A stretch of 64,000 bases of DNA from Oenanthe sinensis (Eukaryota; Streptophyta; Magnoliopsida; Apiales; Apiaceae), in contig CM053800.1 of assembly GCA_028671895.1 (NCBI GenBank), positions 22,527,886 to 22,591,885 of the forward strand. Direction: 5' to 3'. The notes below the pieces were generated by a model. That model saw only the letters and a program-made list of their open reading frames with translations, was not told the origin of the DNA and did not search any database. Every line of letters begins with the position of its first letter. The stretch's first letter is position 1. The translations under genes and the position numbers were made by a program. Shown one piece after another: positions 28,788 to 40,480 of the stretch.

Positions 28788-29831
28788 TCCTGGCTCATTT
28801 GAACATGAAAATAATCTGTAACAACTTGAGACCTCATTCTTGACTCGTTTCAACATGGAAACAACTTGTAAACCCTTGTAGGATCATTCTTGGCTCATTT
28901 GAACGTGAAAGCAATCCGTAACAAATTGAGACTTCATTCTTGACATGTTCGAACTTGGAAACAACTTGTAGCTTCATTCTTGACTCATTTGAACATGGAA
29001 ACAACATGTAAACTCTTGTAAGATCATTCTTGGCTCATTTGAACATGAAAATAATTCATAACAACTTGACACTTCATTTTTGAGTCGTTCAAACATGGAA
29101 ACACCTTATAAACTCTTGTAGGATTATTCTTGGCTCATTTGAACATGAAAACAATTCATAACAACTTCTGACTTCATTCTTGACTCATTCGAACTTGAAA
29201 ACAACTTGTAGCTTCATTCTTGACTCGTTTAAACATGGAAACAACTTGTAAAATCTTCTAAGATTATTCTTGGCTCATTTGAACATGAAAACAATTCATA
29301 ACAACTTCTGACTTCATTCTTGACTCGTTCGAACTTGGAAACAACTTGTAGCTTCATTCTTGACTCATTTGAACATGGAAACAACTTGTAAACTCTTGTA
29401 GGATCATTCTTGGCTCATTTGAACATGAAAATAATTCATAACAACTTCTGACTTCATTCTTAACTCATTCGAACTTGGAAAAAACTTGAAGCTTCATTCT
29501 TGACTCATTTGAACATGGAAACAACTTGTAAACTTTTGTAGGATCATTCTTGGCTCATTTGAACATGAAAATAATTCATAACAACTTGAGACGTCATTTT
29601 TGAGTCGTTAAAACATGGAAACACCTTATAAACTCTTGTAGGATTATTCTTGGCTCATTTGAACATAAAAACAATTCATAACACCTTCTGACTTCATTCT
29701 TGACTCATTCGAACTTGGAAACAACTTGTAGCTTCATTCTTGACTCGTTTAAACATGGAAACAACTTGTAAACTCTTTTAGGATTATTCTTCGCTCATTT
29801 GAAAATGAAAACAATTCATAACAACTTCTGA

Positions 29832-30500
29832 CTTAATTCTTGACTCATTCGAGCTCGGAAACAACTTGTATCTTCATTCTTCACTCATTTGAACATGGAA
29901 AAAATTTGTAAACTCTTGTAGGATCATTCCTGGCTCATTTAAACATGAAAATAATCCGTAACAACTTGAGACCTCATTCTTGACTCGTTTCAACATGGAA
30001 ACAACTTGTAAACCCTTGTAGGTACATTCTTGGCTCATTTGAACGTGAAAGCAATCCGTAACAAATTGAGACTTCATTCTTGACATGTTCGAACTTGGAA
30101 ACAACTTGTAGCTTCATTCTTGAGTCATTTGAACATGGAAACAACTTGTAAACTCTTGTAAGATCATTCTTGGCTCATTTGAACGTGAAAATAATTCATA
30201 ACAACTTGACACTTCATTTTTGAGTCGTTCAAACATGGAAACACCTTATAAACTCTTGTAGGATTATTCTTGGCTCATTTGAACATGAAAACAATTCATA
30301 ACAACTTCTGACTTCATTCTTGACTCATTCGAACTTGAAAATAACTTGTAGCTTCATTCTTGACTCGTTTAAACATGGAAACAACTTGTAAAATCTTTTA
30401 AGTTTATTCTTGGCTCGTTTGAACATGAAACCAATTCATAACAACTTCTGACTTCATTCTTGACTCATTCGAACTTGGAAACAACTTGTAGCTTCATTCT
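29832..30500 (+). repeat. Block duplicated at about 33,672 (offset 3,840 bp)
   Basis: The rare variants ACTTAATTCTTGACTC, TTCGAGCTCGG and GTAGGTACATTCTTGG occur here and again exactly 3,840 bp downstream (29832/33672 and 30021/33861). Past 34000 the offset becomes 3,871 because the downstream copy has gained the 31-bp micro-insertion. The insertion is absent here, so it happened after the duplication. Outer limits of the homology were not resolved exactly. Confidence 0.78.
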
Positions 30501-30687
30501 TGACTCGTTTAAACATGGAAACAACTTGTAAAATCTTCTAAGATTATTCTTGGCTCATTTGAACATGAAAACAATTCATAACAACTTCTGACTTCATTCT
30601 TGACTCATTCGAACTTGGAAACAACTTGTAGCTTCATTCTTGACTCATTTGAACATGGAAACAACTTGTAAACTCTTGTAGGATCAT

Positions 30688-31247
30688 TCTTGGCTCATTT
30701 GAACATGAAAATAATTCATAACAACTTCTGACTTCATTCTTAACTCATTCGAACTTGGAAAAAACTTGTAGCTTCATTCTTGACTCATTTGAACATGGAA
30801 ACAACTTGTAAACTCTTGTAGGATCACTCTTGGCTCATTTGAACATGAAAATAATTCATAACAACTTCTGACTTCATTCTTAACTCATTCGAACTTGGAA
30901 AAAACTTGTAGCTTCATTCTTGACTCATTTGAACATGGAAACAACTTGTAAACTTTTGTAGGATCATTCTTGGCTCATTTGAACATGAAAATAATTCATA
31001 ACAACTTCTGACTTCATTCTTAACTCATTCGAACTTGGAAAAAACTTGTAGCTTCATTCTTGACTCATTTGAACATGGAAACAACTTGTAAACTCTTGTA
31101 GGATCACTCTTGGCTCATTTGAACATGAAAATAATTCATAACAACTTCTGACTTCATTCTTAACTCATTCGAACTTGGAAAAAACTTGTAGCTTCATTCT
31201 TGACTCATTTGAACATGGAAACAACTTGTAAACTTTTGTAGGATCAT
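30688..31247 (+). repeat. 280-bp dimer duplicated in tandem
   Basis: Four L monomers start at 30688, 30828, 30968 and 31108. They alternate in type: ends reading AAACTCTTGTAGGATCACTC and ends reading AAACTTTTGTAGGATCATTC. The repeating unit is therefore a 280-bp dimer present twice (30688-30967 and 30968-31247). It is the shortest dimeric HOR in the window and looks very young. Confidence 0.85.
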
Positions 31248-33999
31248 TCTTGGCTCATTTGAACATGAAAATAATTCATAACAACTTGAGACGTCATTTT
31301 TGAGTCGTTAAAACATGGAAACACCTTATAAACTCTTGTTGGATTATTCTTGGCTCATTTGAACATAAAAACAATTCATAACACCTGCTGACTTTATTCT
31401 TGACTCATTCGAACTTGGAAACAACTTGTAGCTTCATTCTTGACTCGTTTAAACATGGAAACAACTTGTAAACTCTTTTAGGATTATTCTTCGCTCATTT
31501 GAAAATGGAAACAATTCATAACAACTTCTGACTTCATTCTTGACTCATTCGAGCTTGGAAACAACTTGTATCTTCATTCTTCACTCATTTGAACATGGAA
31601 AAAATTTGTAAACTCTTGTAGGATCATTCCTGGCTCATTTGAACATGAAAATAATCCGTAACAACTTAAGACCTCATTCTTGACTCGTTTCAACATGGAA
31701 ACAACTTGTAAACCCTTGTAGGATCATTCTTGGCTCATTTGAACGTGAAAGCAATCCGTAACAAATTGAGACTTCATTCTTGACATGTTCGAACTTGGAA
31801 ACAACTTGTTGCTTCATTCTTGAGTCATTTGAACATGGAAACAACTTGTAAACTCTTGTAAGATCATTCTTGGCTCATTTGAACATGAAAATAATTCATA
31901 ACAACTTGACACTTCATTTTTGAGTCGTTCAAACATGCAAACACCTTCTAAACTCTTGTAGGATTATTCTTGGCTCATTTGAACATGAAAACAATTCATA
32001 ACAACTTCTGACTTCATTCTTGACTCATTCGAACTTGAAAACAACTTGTAGCTTCATTCTTGACTCGTTTAAACATGGAAACAACTTGTAAAATCTTCTA
32101 AGATTATTCTTGGCTCATTTGAACATGAAAACAATTCATAACAACTTCTGACTTCATTCTTGAGTCATTCGAACTTGAAAACAACTTGTAGCTTCATTCT
32201 TGACTCGTTTAAACATGGAAACAACTTGTAAACTCTTGTAAGATCATTCTTGGCTCATTTGAACATGAAAATAATTCATAACAACTTGACACTTCATTTT
32301 TGAGTCGTACAGACATGGAAACACCTTATAAACTCTTGTAGGATTATTCTTGGCTCATTTGAACATGAAAATAATTCATAACAACTTCTGACTTCATTCT
32401 TGACTCATTCGAACTTGAAAACAACTTGTAGCTTCATTCTTGACTCGTTTAAACATGGAAACAACTTGTAAAATCTTCTAAGATTATTCTTGGCTCATTT
32501 GAACATGAAAACAATTCATAACAACTTCTGACTTCATTCTTGACTCATTCGAACTTGGAAACAACTTGTAGCTTCATTCTTGACTCATTTGAACTTGGAA
32601 ACAACTTGTAAACTCTTGTAGGATCATTCTTGGCTCATTTGAACATGAAAATAATTCATAACAACTTCTGACTTCATTCTTAACTCATTCGAACTTGGAA
32701 AAAACTTGTAGCTTCATTCTTGACTCATTTGAACATGGAAACAACTTGTAAACTTTTGTAGGATCATTCTTGGCTCATTTGAACATGAAAATAATTCATA
32801 ACAACTTGAGACGTCATTTTTGAGTCGTTAAAACATGGAAACACCTTATAAACTCTTGTAGGATTATTCTTGGCTCATTTGAACATAAAAACAATTCATA
32901 ACACCTTCTGGCTTCATTCTTGACTCATTCGAACTTGGAAACAACTTGTAGCTTCATTCTTGACTCGTTTAAACATGGAAACAACTTGTAAACTCTTTTA
33001 GGATTATTCTTCGCTCATTTGAAAATGAAAACAATTCATAACAACTTCTGACTTCATTCTTGACTCATTCGAGATTGGAAACAACTTGTATCTTCATTCT
33101 TCACTCATTTGAACATGGAAAAAATTTGTAAACTCTTGTAGGATCATTCCTGGCTCATTTGAACATGAAAATAATCCGTAACAACTTGAGACCTCATTCT
33201 TGACTCGTTTCAACATGGAAACAACTTGTAAACCCTTGTAGGATCATTCTTGGCTCATTTGAACGTGAAAGCAATCCGTAACAAATTGAGACTTCATTCT
33301 TGACATGTTCGAACTTGGAAACAACTTGTAGCTTCATTCTTGAGTCATTTGAACATGGAAACAACTTGTAAACTCTTGTAAGATCATTCTTGGCTCATTT
33401 GAACATGAAAATAATTCATAACAACTTGACACTTCACTTTTGAGTCGTTCAAACATGGAAACACCTTATAAACTCTTGTAGGATTATTCTTGTCTCATTT
33501 GAACATGAAAACAATTCATAACAACTTCTGACTTCATTCTTGACTCATTCGAACTTGGAAATAACTTGTAGCTTCATTCTTGACTGGTTTAAACATGGAA
33601 ACAACTTGTAAACTCTTTTAGGATTATTCTTCGCTCATTTGAAAATGAAAACAATTCATAACAACTTCTGACTTAATTCTTGACTCATTCGAGCTCGGAA
33701 ACAACTTGTATCTTCATTCTTCACTCATTTGAACATGGAAAAAATTTGTAAACTCTTGTAGGATCATTCCTGGCTCATTTAAACATGAAAATAATCCGTA
33801 ACAACTTGAGACCTCATTCTTGACTCGTTTCAACATGGAAACAACTTGTAAACCCTTGTAGGTACATTCTTGGCTCATTTGAACGTGAAAGCAATCCGTA
33901 ACAAATTGAGACTTCATTCTTGACATGTTCGAACTTGGAAACAACTTGTAGCTTCATTCTTGAGTCATTTGAACATGGAAACAACTTGTAAACTCTTGT

Positions 34000-34046
34000 A
34001 AGATCATTCTTGGCTATTTAAAAAAAAAAAAAGATCATTCTTGGCT
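34000..34046 (+). mobile_element. Poly(A) micro-insertion with 16-bp target-site duplication
   Basis: AAGATCATTCTTGGCT occurs at 34000-34015 and again at 34031-34046. Between them is ATTT followed by 11 A residues (34016-34030). The paralogous position 3,840 bp upstream has a single uninterrupted copy of the site. A direct repeat bracketing an almost pure poly(A) tract is the signature of target-primed reverse transcription with extreme 5' truncation. The source cannot be identified from the tail; the LINE family at 35 kb is a reasonable candidate. Confidence 0.78.
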
Positions 34047-35149
34047 CATTTGAACATGAAAATAATTCATAACAACTTGACACTTCATTTTTGAGTCGTT
34101 CAAACATGGAAACACCTTATAAACTCTTGTAGGATTATTCTTGGCTCATTTGAACATGAAAACAATTCATAACAACTTCTGACTTCATTCTTGACTCATT
34201 CGAACTTGAAAACAACTTGTAGCTTCATTCTTGACTCGTTTAAACATGGAAACAACTTGTAAAATCTTTTAAGTTTATTCTTGGCTCGTTTGAACATGAA
34301 AACAATTCATAACAACTTCTGACTTCATTCTTGACTCATTCGAACTTGGAAACAACTTGTAGCTTCATTCTTGACTCGTTTAAACATGGAAACAACTTGT
34401 AAAATCTTCTAAGATTATTCTTGGCTCATTTGAACATGAAAACAATTCATAACAACTTCTGACTTCATTCTTGACTCATTCGAACTTGGAAACAACTTGT
34501 AGCTTCATTCTTGACTCATTTGAACATGGAAACAACTTGTAAACTCTTGTAGGATCATTCTTGGCTCATTTGAACATGAAAATAATTCATAACAACTTCT
34601 GACTTCATTCTTAACTCATTCGAACTTGGAAAAAACTTGTAGCTTCATTCTTGACTCATTTGAACATGGAAACAACTTGTAAACTCTTGTAGGATCATTC
34701 TTGGCTCATTTGAACATGAAAATAATTCATAACAACTTCTGACTTCATTCTTAACTCATTCGAACTTGGAAAAAACTTGTAGCTTCATTCTTGACTCATT
34801 TGAACATGGAAACAACTTGTAAACTTTTGTAGGATCATTCTTGGCTCATTTGAACATGAAAATAATTCATAACAACTTGAGACGTCATTTTTGAGTCGTT
34901 AAAACATGGAAACACCTTATAAACTCTTGTAGGATTATTCTTGGCTCATTTGAACATAAAAACAATTCATAACACCTTCTGACTTCATTCTTGACTCATT
35001 CGAACTTGGAAACAACTTGTAGCTTCATTCTTGACTCGTTTAAACATGGAAACAACTTGTAAACTCTTTTAGGAATATTCTTCGCTCATTTGAAAATGAA
35101 AACAATTCATAACAACTTCTGACTTCATTCTTGACTCATTCGAGCTTGG

Positions 35150-35165
35150 AAACAACTTGTATCTT
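35150..35165 (+). repeat. Left target-site duplication of the LINE
   Basis: AAACAACTTGTATCTT lies immediately left of the element and matches the right copy at 35564-35579 with no mismatch. It lies within an ordinary B subunit running into CATTCTTCACTC. The base before it is G, so the duplication cannot be longer than 16 bp on this side. The first A residues of the right copy cannot be told apart from the poly(A) tail. Confidence 0.88.
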
Positions 35166-35349
35166 AGCTGTAGCCGTGTACTTCATATGGCAAGAAAGAA
35201 ATGACCGCATTCATAGCTCAGGCCGTAGCAGGACAGCTTTGCAACTCCAGCAGTTGATTAAAAGAATGGTGCGTGAGAAAGTGTCTACCAGTCTTTGTTT
35301 TCAAAAAGCAGCAGCCAAAGACAATTCCCTTATTTTATTATTGTACTAG
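35166..35349 (+). pseudogene. C-terminal fragment of LINE ORF2 (reverse-transcriptase polyprotein)
   Basis: The frame reads from the left junction to TAG at 35347-35349 and gives about 60 element-derived residues. The recognisable part is YFIWQERNDRIH, followed by a basic, glutamine-rich segment (LQQLIKRMVREK). In plant L1-type ORF2 proteins such a W-x-E-R-N motif lies near the C-terminus, after the reverse transcriptase and the zinc-binding zf-RVT-like domain. None of the catalytic domains is present. The open frame continues leftward about 12 codons into satellite DNA (from about 35131), but those residues are accidental and there is no reason to think the fusion is translated. I recognise the motif from general knowledge of the family; no search was run. 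Confidence 0.8.
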
Positions 35350-35566
35350 CTCTTTAGCATTTTAGCAGTTTCGCAGTTAAGCTTTTCTCCACCAGTTTCT
35401 ATTCTAAATTGTATTACCATAATGTAATGTTGGTACATTTTAGATGTTTCCGTTGTTGTTGTGGCCAGTTATGGACCCAAATTTTCTTTTCCGCGGGGTA
35501 TGCCCCTAGATTCTGTATTTGCCTCTTTCTTGTTTAATATATTTTAATTTTAGAAAAAAAAAAAAA
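35350..35566 (+). other. LINE 3' untranslated region and poly(A) tail
   Basis: After the stop codon there are about 204 bp of T-rich, non-coding sequence. It contains GTTGTTGTGGCC, a CCGCGGGG motif at about 35492 that is unusually GC-rich for this window, and TTGTTTAATATATTTTAATT just before the tail. The tail starts after TTTTAG at 35554 and has 13 A residues. The pure A tail shows that the insertion is not very old, since long A-runs decay quickly. Confidence 0.8.
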
Positions 35567-35579
35567 CAACTTGTATCTT
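35564..35579 (+). repeat. Right target-site duplication of the LINE
   Basis: AAACAACTTGTATCTT follows the poly(A) tail and then continues into normal satellite (CATTCTTCACTC). It is identical to 35150-35165. The absence of mismatch agrees with a fairly recent insertion, though satellite conversion could also keep both copies alike. Confidence 0.88.
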
Positions 35580-35780
35580 CATTCTTCACTCATTTGAACA
35601 TGGAAAAAATTTGTAAACTCTTGTAGGATCATTCCTGGCTCATTTAAACATGAAAATAATCCGTAACAACTTGAGACCTCATTCTTGACTCGTTTCAACA
35701 TGGAAACAACTTGTAAACCCTTGTAAGATCATTCTTGGCTCATTTGAACGTGAAAGCAATCCGTAACAAATGGAGACTTC

Positions 35781-35860
35781 ATTCTTGACATGTTCGAACT
35801 TGGAAACAACTTGTAGCTTCATTCTTGACATGTTCGAACTTGGAAACAACTTGTAGCTTC
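35781..35860 (+). repeat. 40-bp subunit duplication (shared with 41281-41360)
   Basis: The 40-bp segment 35781-35820, from ATTCTTGACA to TTGTAGCTTC, is repeated exactly at 35821-35860. An identical duplication sits at 41281-41360, offset 5,500 bp. The shared scar shows the two regions descend from one ancestor copy. The LINE occurs only near the first, so it inserted after they separated. Confidence 0.87.
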
Positions 35861-38659
35861 ATTCTTGAGTCATTTGAACATGGAAACAACTTGTAAACTC
35901 TTGTAAGATCATTCTTGGCTCATTTGAACATGAAAATAATTCATAACAACTTGACACTTCATTTTTGAGTAGTTCAAACATGGAAACACCTTATAAACTC
36001 TTGTAGGATTATTCTTGGCTCATTTGAACATGAAAATAATTCATAACAACTTCTGACTTCATTCTTGACTCATTCGAACTTGAAAACAACTTGTAGCTTC
36101 ATTCTTGACTCGTTTAAACATGGAAACAACTTGTAAAATCTTCTAAGATTATTCTTGGCTCATTTGAACATGAAAACAATTCATAACAACTTCTGACTTC
36201 ATTCTTGACTCATTCGAACTTGGAAACAACTTGTAGCTTCATTCTTGACTCATTTGAACATGGAAACAACTTGTAAACTCTTGTAGGATCATTCTTGGCT
36301 CATTTGAACATGAAAATAATTCATAACAACTTCTGACTTCATTCTTAACTCATTCGAACTTGGAAAAAACTTGTAGCTTCATTCTTGACTCATTTGAACA
36401 TGGAAACAACATGTAAACTTTTGTAGGATCATTCTTGGCTCATTTGAACATGAAAATAATTCATAACAACTTGAGACGTCATTTTTGAGTCGTTAAAACA
36501 AGGAAACACCTTATAAACTCTTGTAGGATTATTCTTGGCTCATTTGAACATAAAAACAATTCATAACACCTTCTGACTTCATTCTTGACTCATTCGAACT
36601 TGGAAACAACTTGTAGCTTCATTCTTGACTCGTTTAAACATGGAAACAACTTGTAAACTCTTTTAGGATTATTCTTCGCTCATTTGAAAATGAAAACAAT
36701 TCATAACAACTTCTGACTTCATTCTTGACTCATTCGAGCTTGGAAACAACTTGTATCTTCATTCTTCACTCATTTGAACATGGAAAAAATTTGTAAACTC
36801 TTGTAGGATCATTCCTGGCTCATTTGAACATGAAAATAATCCGTAACAACTTGAGACCTCATTCTTGACTCGTTTCAACATGGAAACAACTTGTAAACCC
36901 TTGTAGGATCATTCTTGGCTCATTTGAACGTGAAAGCAATCCGTAACAAATTGAGACTTCATTCTTGACATGTTCGAACTTGGAAACAACTTGTAGCTTC
37001 ATTCTTGACTCATTTGAACATGGAAACAACTTGTAAACTCTTGTAAGATCATTCTTGGCTCATTTGAACATGAAAATAATTCATAACAACTTGACACTTC
37101 ATTTTTGAGTCGTTCAAACATGGAAACACCTTATAAACTCTTGTAGGATTATTATTGGCTCATTTGAACATGAAAACAATTCATAACAACTTCTGACTTC
37201 ATTCTTGACTCATTCGAACTTGGAAACAACTTGTAGCTTCATTCTTGACTCATTTGAACATGGAAACAACTTGTAAACTCTTGTAGGATCATTCTTGGCT
37301 CATTTGAACATGAAAATAATTTATAACAACTTGAGACGTCATTTTTGAGTCGTTCAAACATGGAAACACCTTATAAACTCTTGTAGGATTATTCTTGGCT
37401 CATTTGAACATGAAAACAATTCATAACAACTTCTGACTTCATTCTTGACTCATTCGAACTTGAAAACAACTTGTAGCTTCATTCTTGACTCGTTTAAACA
37501 TGGAAACAACTTGTAAAATCTTCTAAGATTATTCTTGGCTCATTTGAACATGAAAACAATTCATAACAACTTATGACTTCATTCTTGACTCATTCGAACT
37601 TGGAAACAACTTGTAGCTTCATTCTTGACTCATTTGAACAAGGAAACAACTTGTAAACTCTTGTAGGATCATTCTTGGCTCATTTGAACATGAAAATAAT
37701 TCATAACAACTTGACACTTCATTTTTGAGTCGTTCAAACATGGAAACACCTTATAAACTCTTGTAGGATTATTCTTGGGTCATTTGAACATGAAAATAAT
37801 TCATAACAACTTCTGACTTCATTCTTGACTCATTCGAACTTGAAAACAACTTGTAGCTTCATTCTTGACTCGTTTAAACATGGAAACAACTTGTAAAATC
37901 TTTTAAGTTTATTCTTGGCTCGTTTGAACATGAAAACAATTCATAACAACTTCTGACTTCATTCTTGACTCATTCGAACTTGGAAACAACTTGTAGCTTC
38001 ATTCTTGACTCGTTTAAACATGGAAACAACTTGTAAAATCTTCTAAGATTATTCTTGGCTCATTTGAACATGAAAACAATTCATAACAACTTCTGACTTC
38101 ATTCTTGACTCATTCGAACTTGGAAACAATTTGTAGATTCATTCTTGACTCATTTGAACATGGAAACCACTTGTAAACTCTTGTAGGATCATTCTTGGCT
38201 CATTTGAACATGAAAATAATTCATAACAACTTGAGACGTCATTTTTGAGTCGTTAAAACATGGAAACACCTTATAAACTCTTGTTGGATTATTCTTGGCT
38301 CATTTGAACATAAAAACAATTCATAACACCTTCTGACTTCATTCTTGACTCATTCGAACTTGAAAACAACTTGTAGCTTCATTCTTGACTCGTTTAAACA
38401 TGGAAACAACTTGTAAACTCTTTTAGGATTATTCTTCGCTCATTTGAAAATGGAAACAATTCATAACAACTTCTGACTTCATTCTTGACTCATTCGAGCT
38501 TGGAAACAACTTGTATCTTAATTCTTCACTCATTTGAACATGGAAAAAATTTGTAAACTCTTGTAGGATCATTCCTGGCTCATTTAAACATGAAAATAAT
38601 CCGTAACAACTTGAGACCTCATTCTTCACTCGTTTCAACATGGAAACAACTTGTAAATC

Positions 38660-40480
38660 CTTGTAGGATCATTCTTGGCTCATTTGAACGTGAAAGCAAT
38701 CCGTAACAAATTGAGACTTCATTCTTGACATGTTCGAACTTGGAAACAACTTGTAGCTTCATTCTTGAGTCATTTGAACATGGAAACAACTTGTAAACTC
38801 TTGTAAGATCATTCTTGGCTCATTTGAACATGAAAATAATTCATAACAACTTGACACTTCACTTTTGAGTCGTTCAAACATGGAAACACCTTATAAACTC
38901 TTGTAGTATTGTTCTTGGCTCATTTGAACATGAAAACAATTCATAACAACTTCTGACTTCATTCTTGACTCATTCGAACTTGAAAACAACTTGTAGCTTC
39001 ATTCTTGACTCGTTTAAACATGGAAACAACTTGTAAAATCTTTTAAGTTTATTCTTGGCTCGTTTGAACATGAAAAGAATTCATAACAACTTCTGACTTC
39101 ATTCTTGACTCATTCGAACTTGGAAACAACTTGTAGCTTCATTCTTCACTCGTTTAAACATGGAAACAACTTGTAAAATCTTCTAAGATTATTCTTGGCT
39201 CATTTGAACATGAAAACAATTCATAACATCTTATGACTTCATTCTTGACTCATTCGAACTTGGAAACAACTTGTAGCTTCATTCTTGACTCATTTGAACA
39301 TGGAAACAACTTGTAAACTCTTGTAGGATCATTCTTGGCTCATTTGAACATAAAAATAATTCATAACAACTTCTGACTTCATTCTTAACTCATTCGAACT
39401 TGGAAAAAACTTGTAGCTTCATTCTTGACTCATTTGAACATGGAAACAACTTGTAAACTCTTGTAGGATCATTCTTGGCTCATTTGAACATGAAAATAAT
39501 TCATAACAACTTCTGACTTCATTCTTAACTCATTCGAACTTGGAAAAAACTTGTAGCTTCATTCTTGACTCATTTGAACATGGAAACAACTTGTATACTT
39601 TTGTAGGATCATTCTTGGCTCATTTGAACATAAAAATAATTCATAACAACTTGAGACGTCATTTTTGAGTCGTTAAAACATGGAAACACCTTATAAACTC
39701 TTGTTGGATTATTCTTGGCTCATTTGAACATAAAAACAATTCATAACACCTTCTGACTTCATTCTTGACTCATTCGAACTTGGAAACAACTTGTAGCTTC
39801 ATTCTTGACTCGTTTAAACATGGAAACAACTTGTAAACTCTTTTAGGATTATTCTTCGCTCATTTGAAAATGGAAACAATTCATAACAACTTCTGACTTC
39901 ATTCTTGACTCATTCGAGCTTGGAAACAACTTGTATCTTCATTCTTCACTCATTTGAACATGGAAAAAATTTGTAATCTCTTGTAGGATCATTCCTGGCT
40001 CATTTGAACATGAAAATAATCCGTAACAACTTGAGACCTCATTCTTCACTCGTTTCAACATGGAAACAACTTGTAAACCCTTGTAGGATCATTCTTGGCT
40101 CATTTGAACGTGAAAGCAATCCGTAACAAATTGAGACTTCATTCTTGACATGTTCGAACTTGGAAACAACTTGTTGCTTCATTCTTGAGTCATTTGAACA
40201 TGGAAACAACTTGTAAACTCTTGTAAGATCATTCTTGGCTCATTTGAACATGAAAATAATTCATAACAACTTGACACTTCATTTTTGAGTCGTTCAAACA
40301 TGGAAACACCTTATAAACTCTTGTAGGATTATTCTTGGCTCATTTGAACATGAAAACAATTCATAACAACTTCTGACTTCATTCTTGACTCATTCGAACT
40401 TGAAAACAACTTGTAGCTTCATTCTTGACTCGTTTAAACATGGAAACAACTTGTAAAATCTTCTAAGATTATTCTTGGCT
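38660..40480 (+). repeat. Block duplicated at 42,259-44,079 (offset 3,599 bp)
   Basis: Private variants repeat at constant distance: ACTTTTGAGT at 38871/42470, GAAAAGAATT at 39072/42671, TGTATACTTTTG at about 39592/43191, and CATTCTTCACTCGTTTC near 40041/43640. Homology ends near 40480/44079, where the downstream copy switches to the ACATAAAAACAATTC type. The interval between the copies is itself satellite, so this is an unequal-exchange product of about 3.6 kb. Confidence 0.82.

Larger units (their letters stand above)
20220..35149 (+). repeat. Higher-order repeat domain 4
   Basis: This is satellite with TCCTGGCTCA landmarks at 20728, 22048, 23188, 23428, 24468, 25748, 25988, 27128, 28548 (as TCCAGG), 28788, 29928, 31628, 33148 and 33768. 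The spacings are multiples of 20 that decompose into 100- and 140-bp blocks. Locally distinct structures inside are listed separately: a pure 140-bp run, recurring 240-bp insertions, a 280-bp dimer pair, a 3,840-bp-offset duplication and a micro-insertion. No gene or unrelated DNA is present until the LINE. Confidence 0.83.
35166..35566 (+). mobile_element. 5'-truncated L1-type LINE (non-LTR retrotransposon) 3' end
   Basis: This 401-bp segment has no similarity to the satellite. From left to right it holds the last 60 or so codons of an ORF2-like protein, a stop codon (35347-35349), about 200 bp of 3' untranslated sequence and a 13-A tail (35554-35566, whose last bases overlap the target duplication). 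It is flanked by 16-bp direct repeats of AAACAACTTGTATCTT. Removing the insert and one repeat restores normal satellite sequence exactly. These traits together define a LINE copied by target-primed reverse transcription and truncated at its 5' end, a normal outcome for this class. It is dead: endonuclease and reverse transcriptase domains are missing. I infer a plant L1 clade element from the C-terminal peptide and 3' tail style. Confidence 0.9.

Noticed and set aside
35131..35165. Start of a protein-coding gene running from satellite into the LINE frame
   Set aside because: The first 12 codons are ordinary satellite joined by insertion, with no ATG start; the frame opening is accidental.
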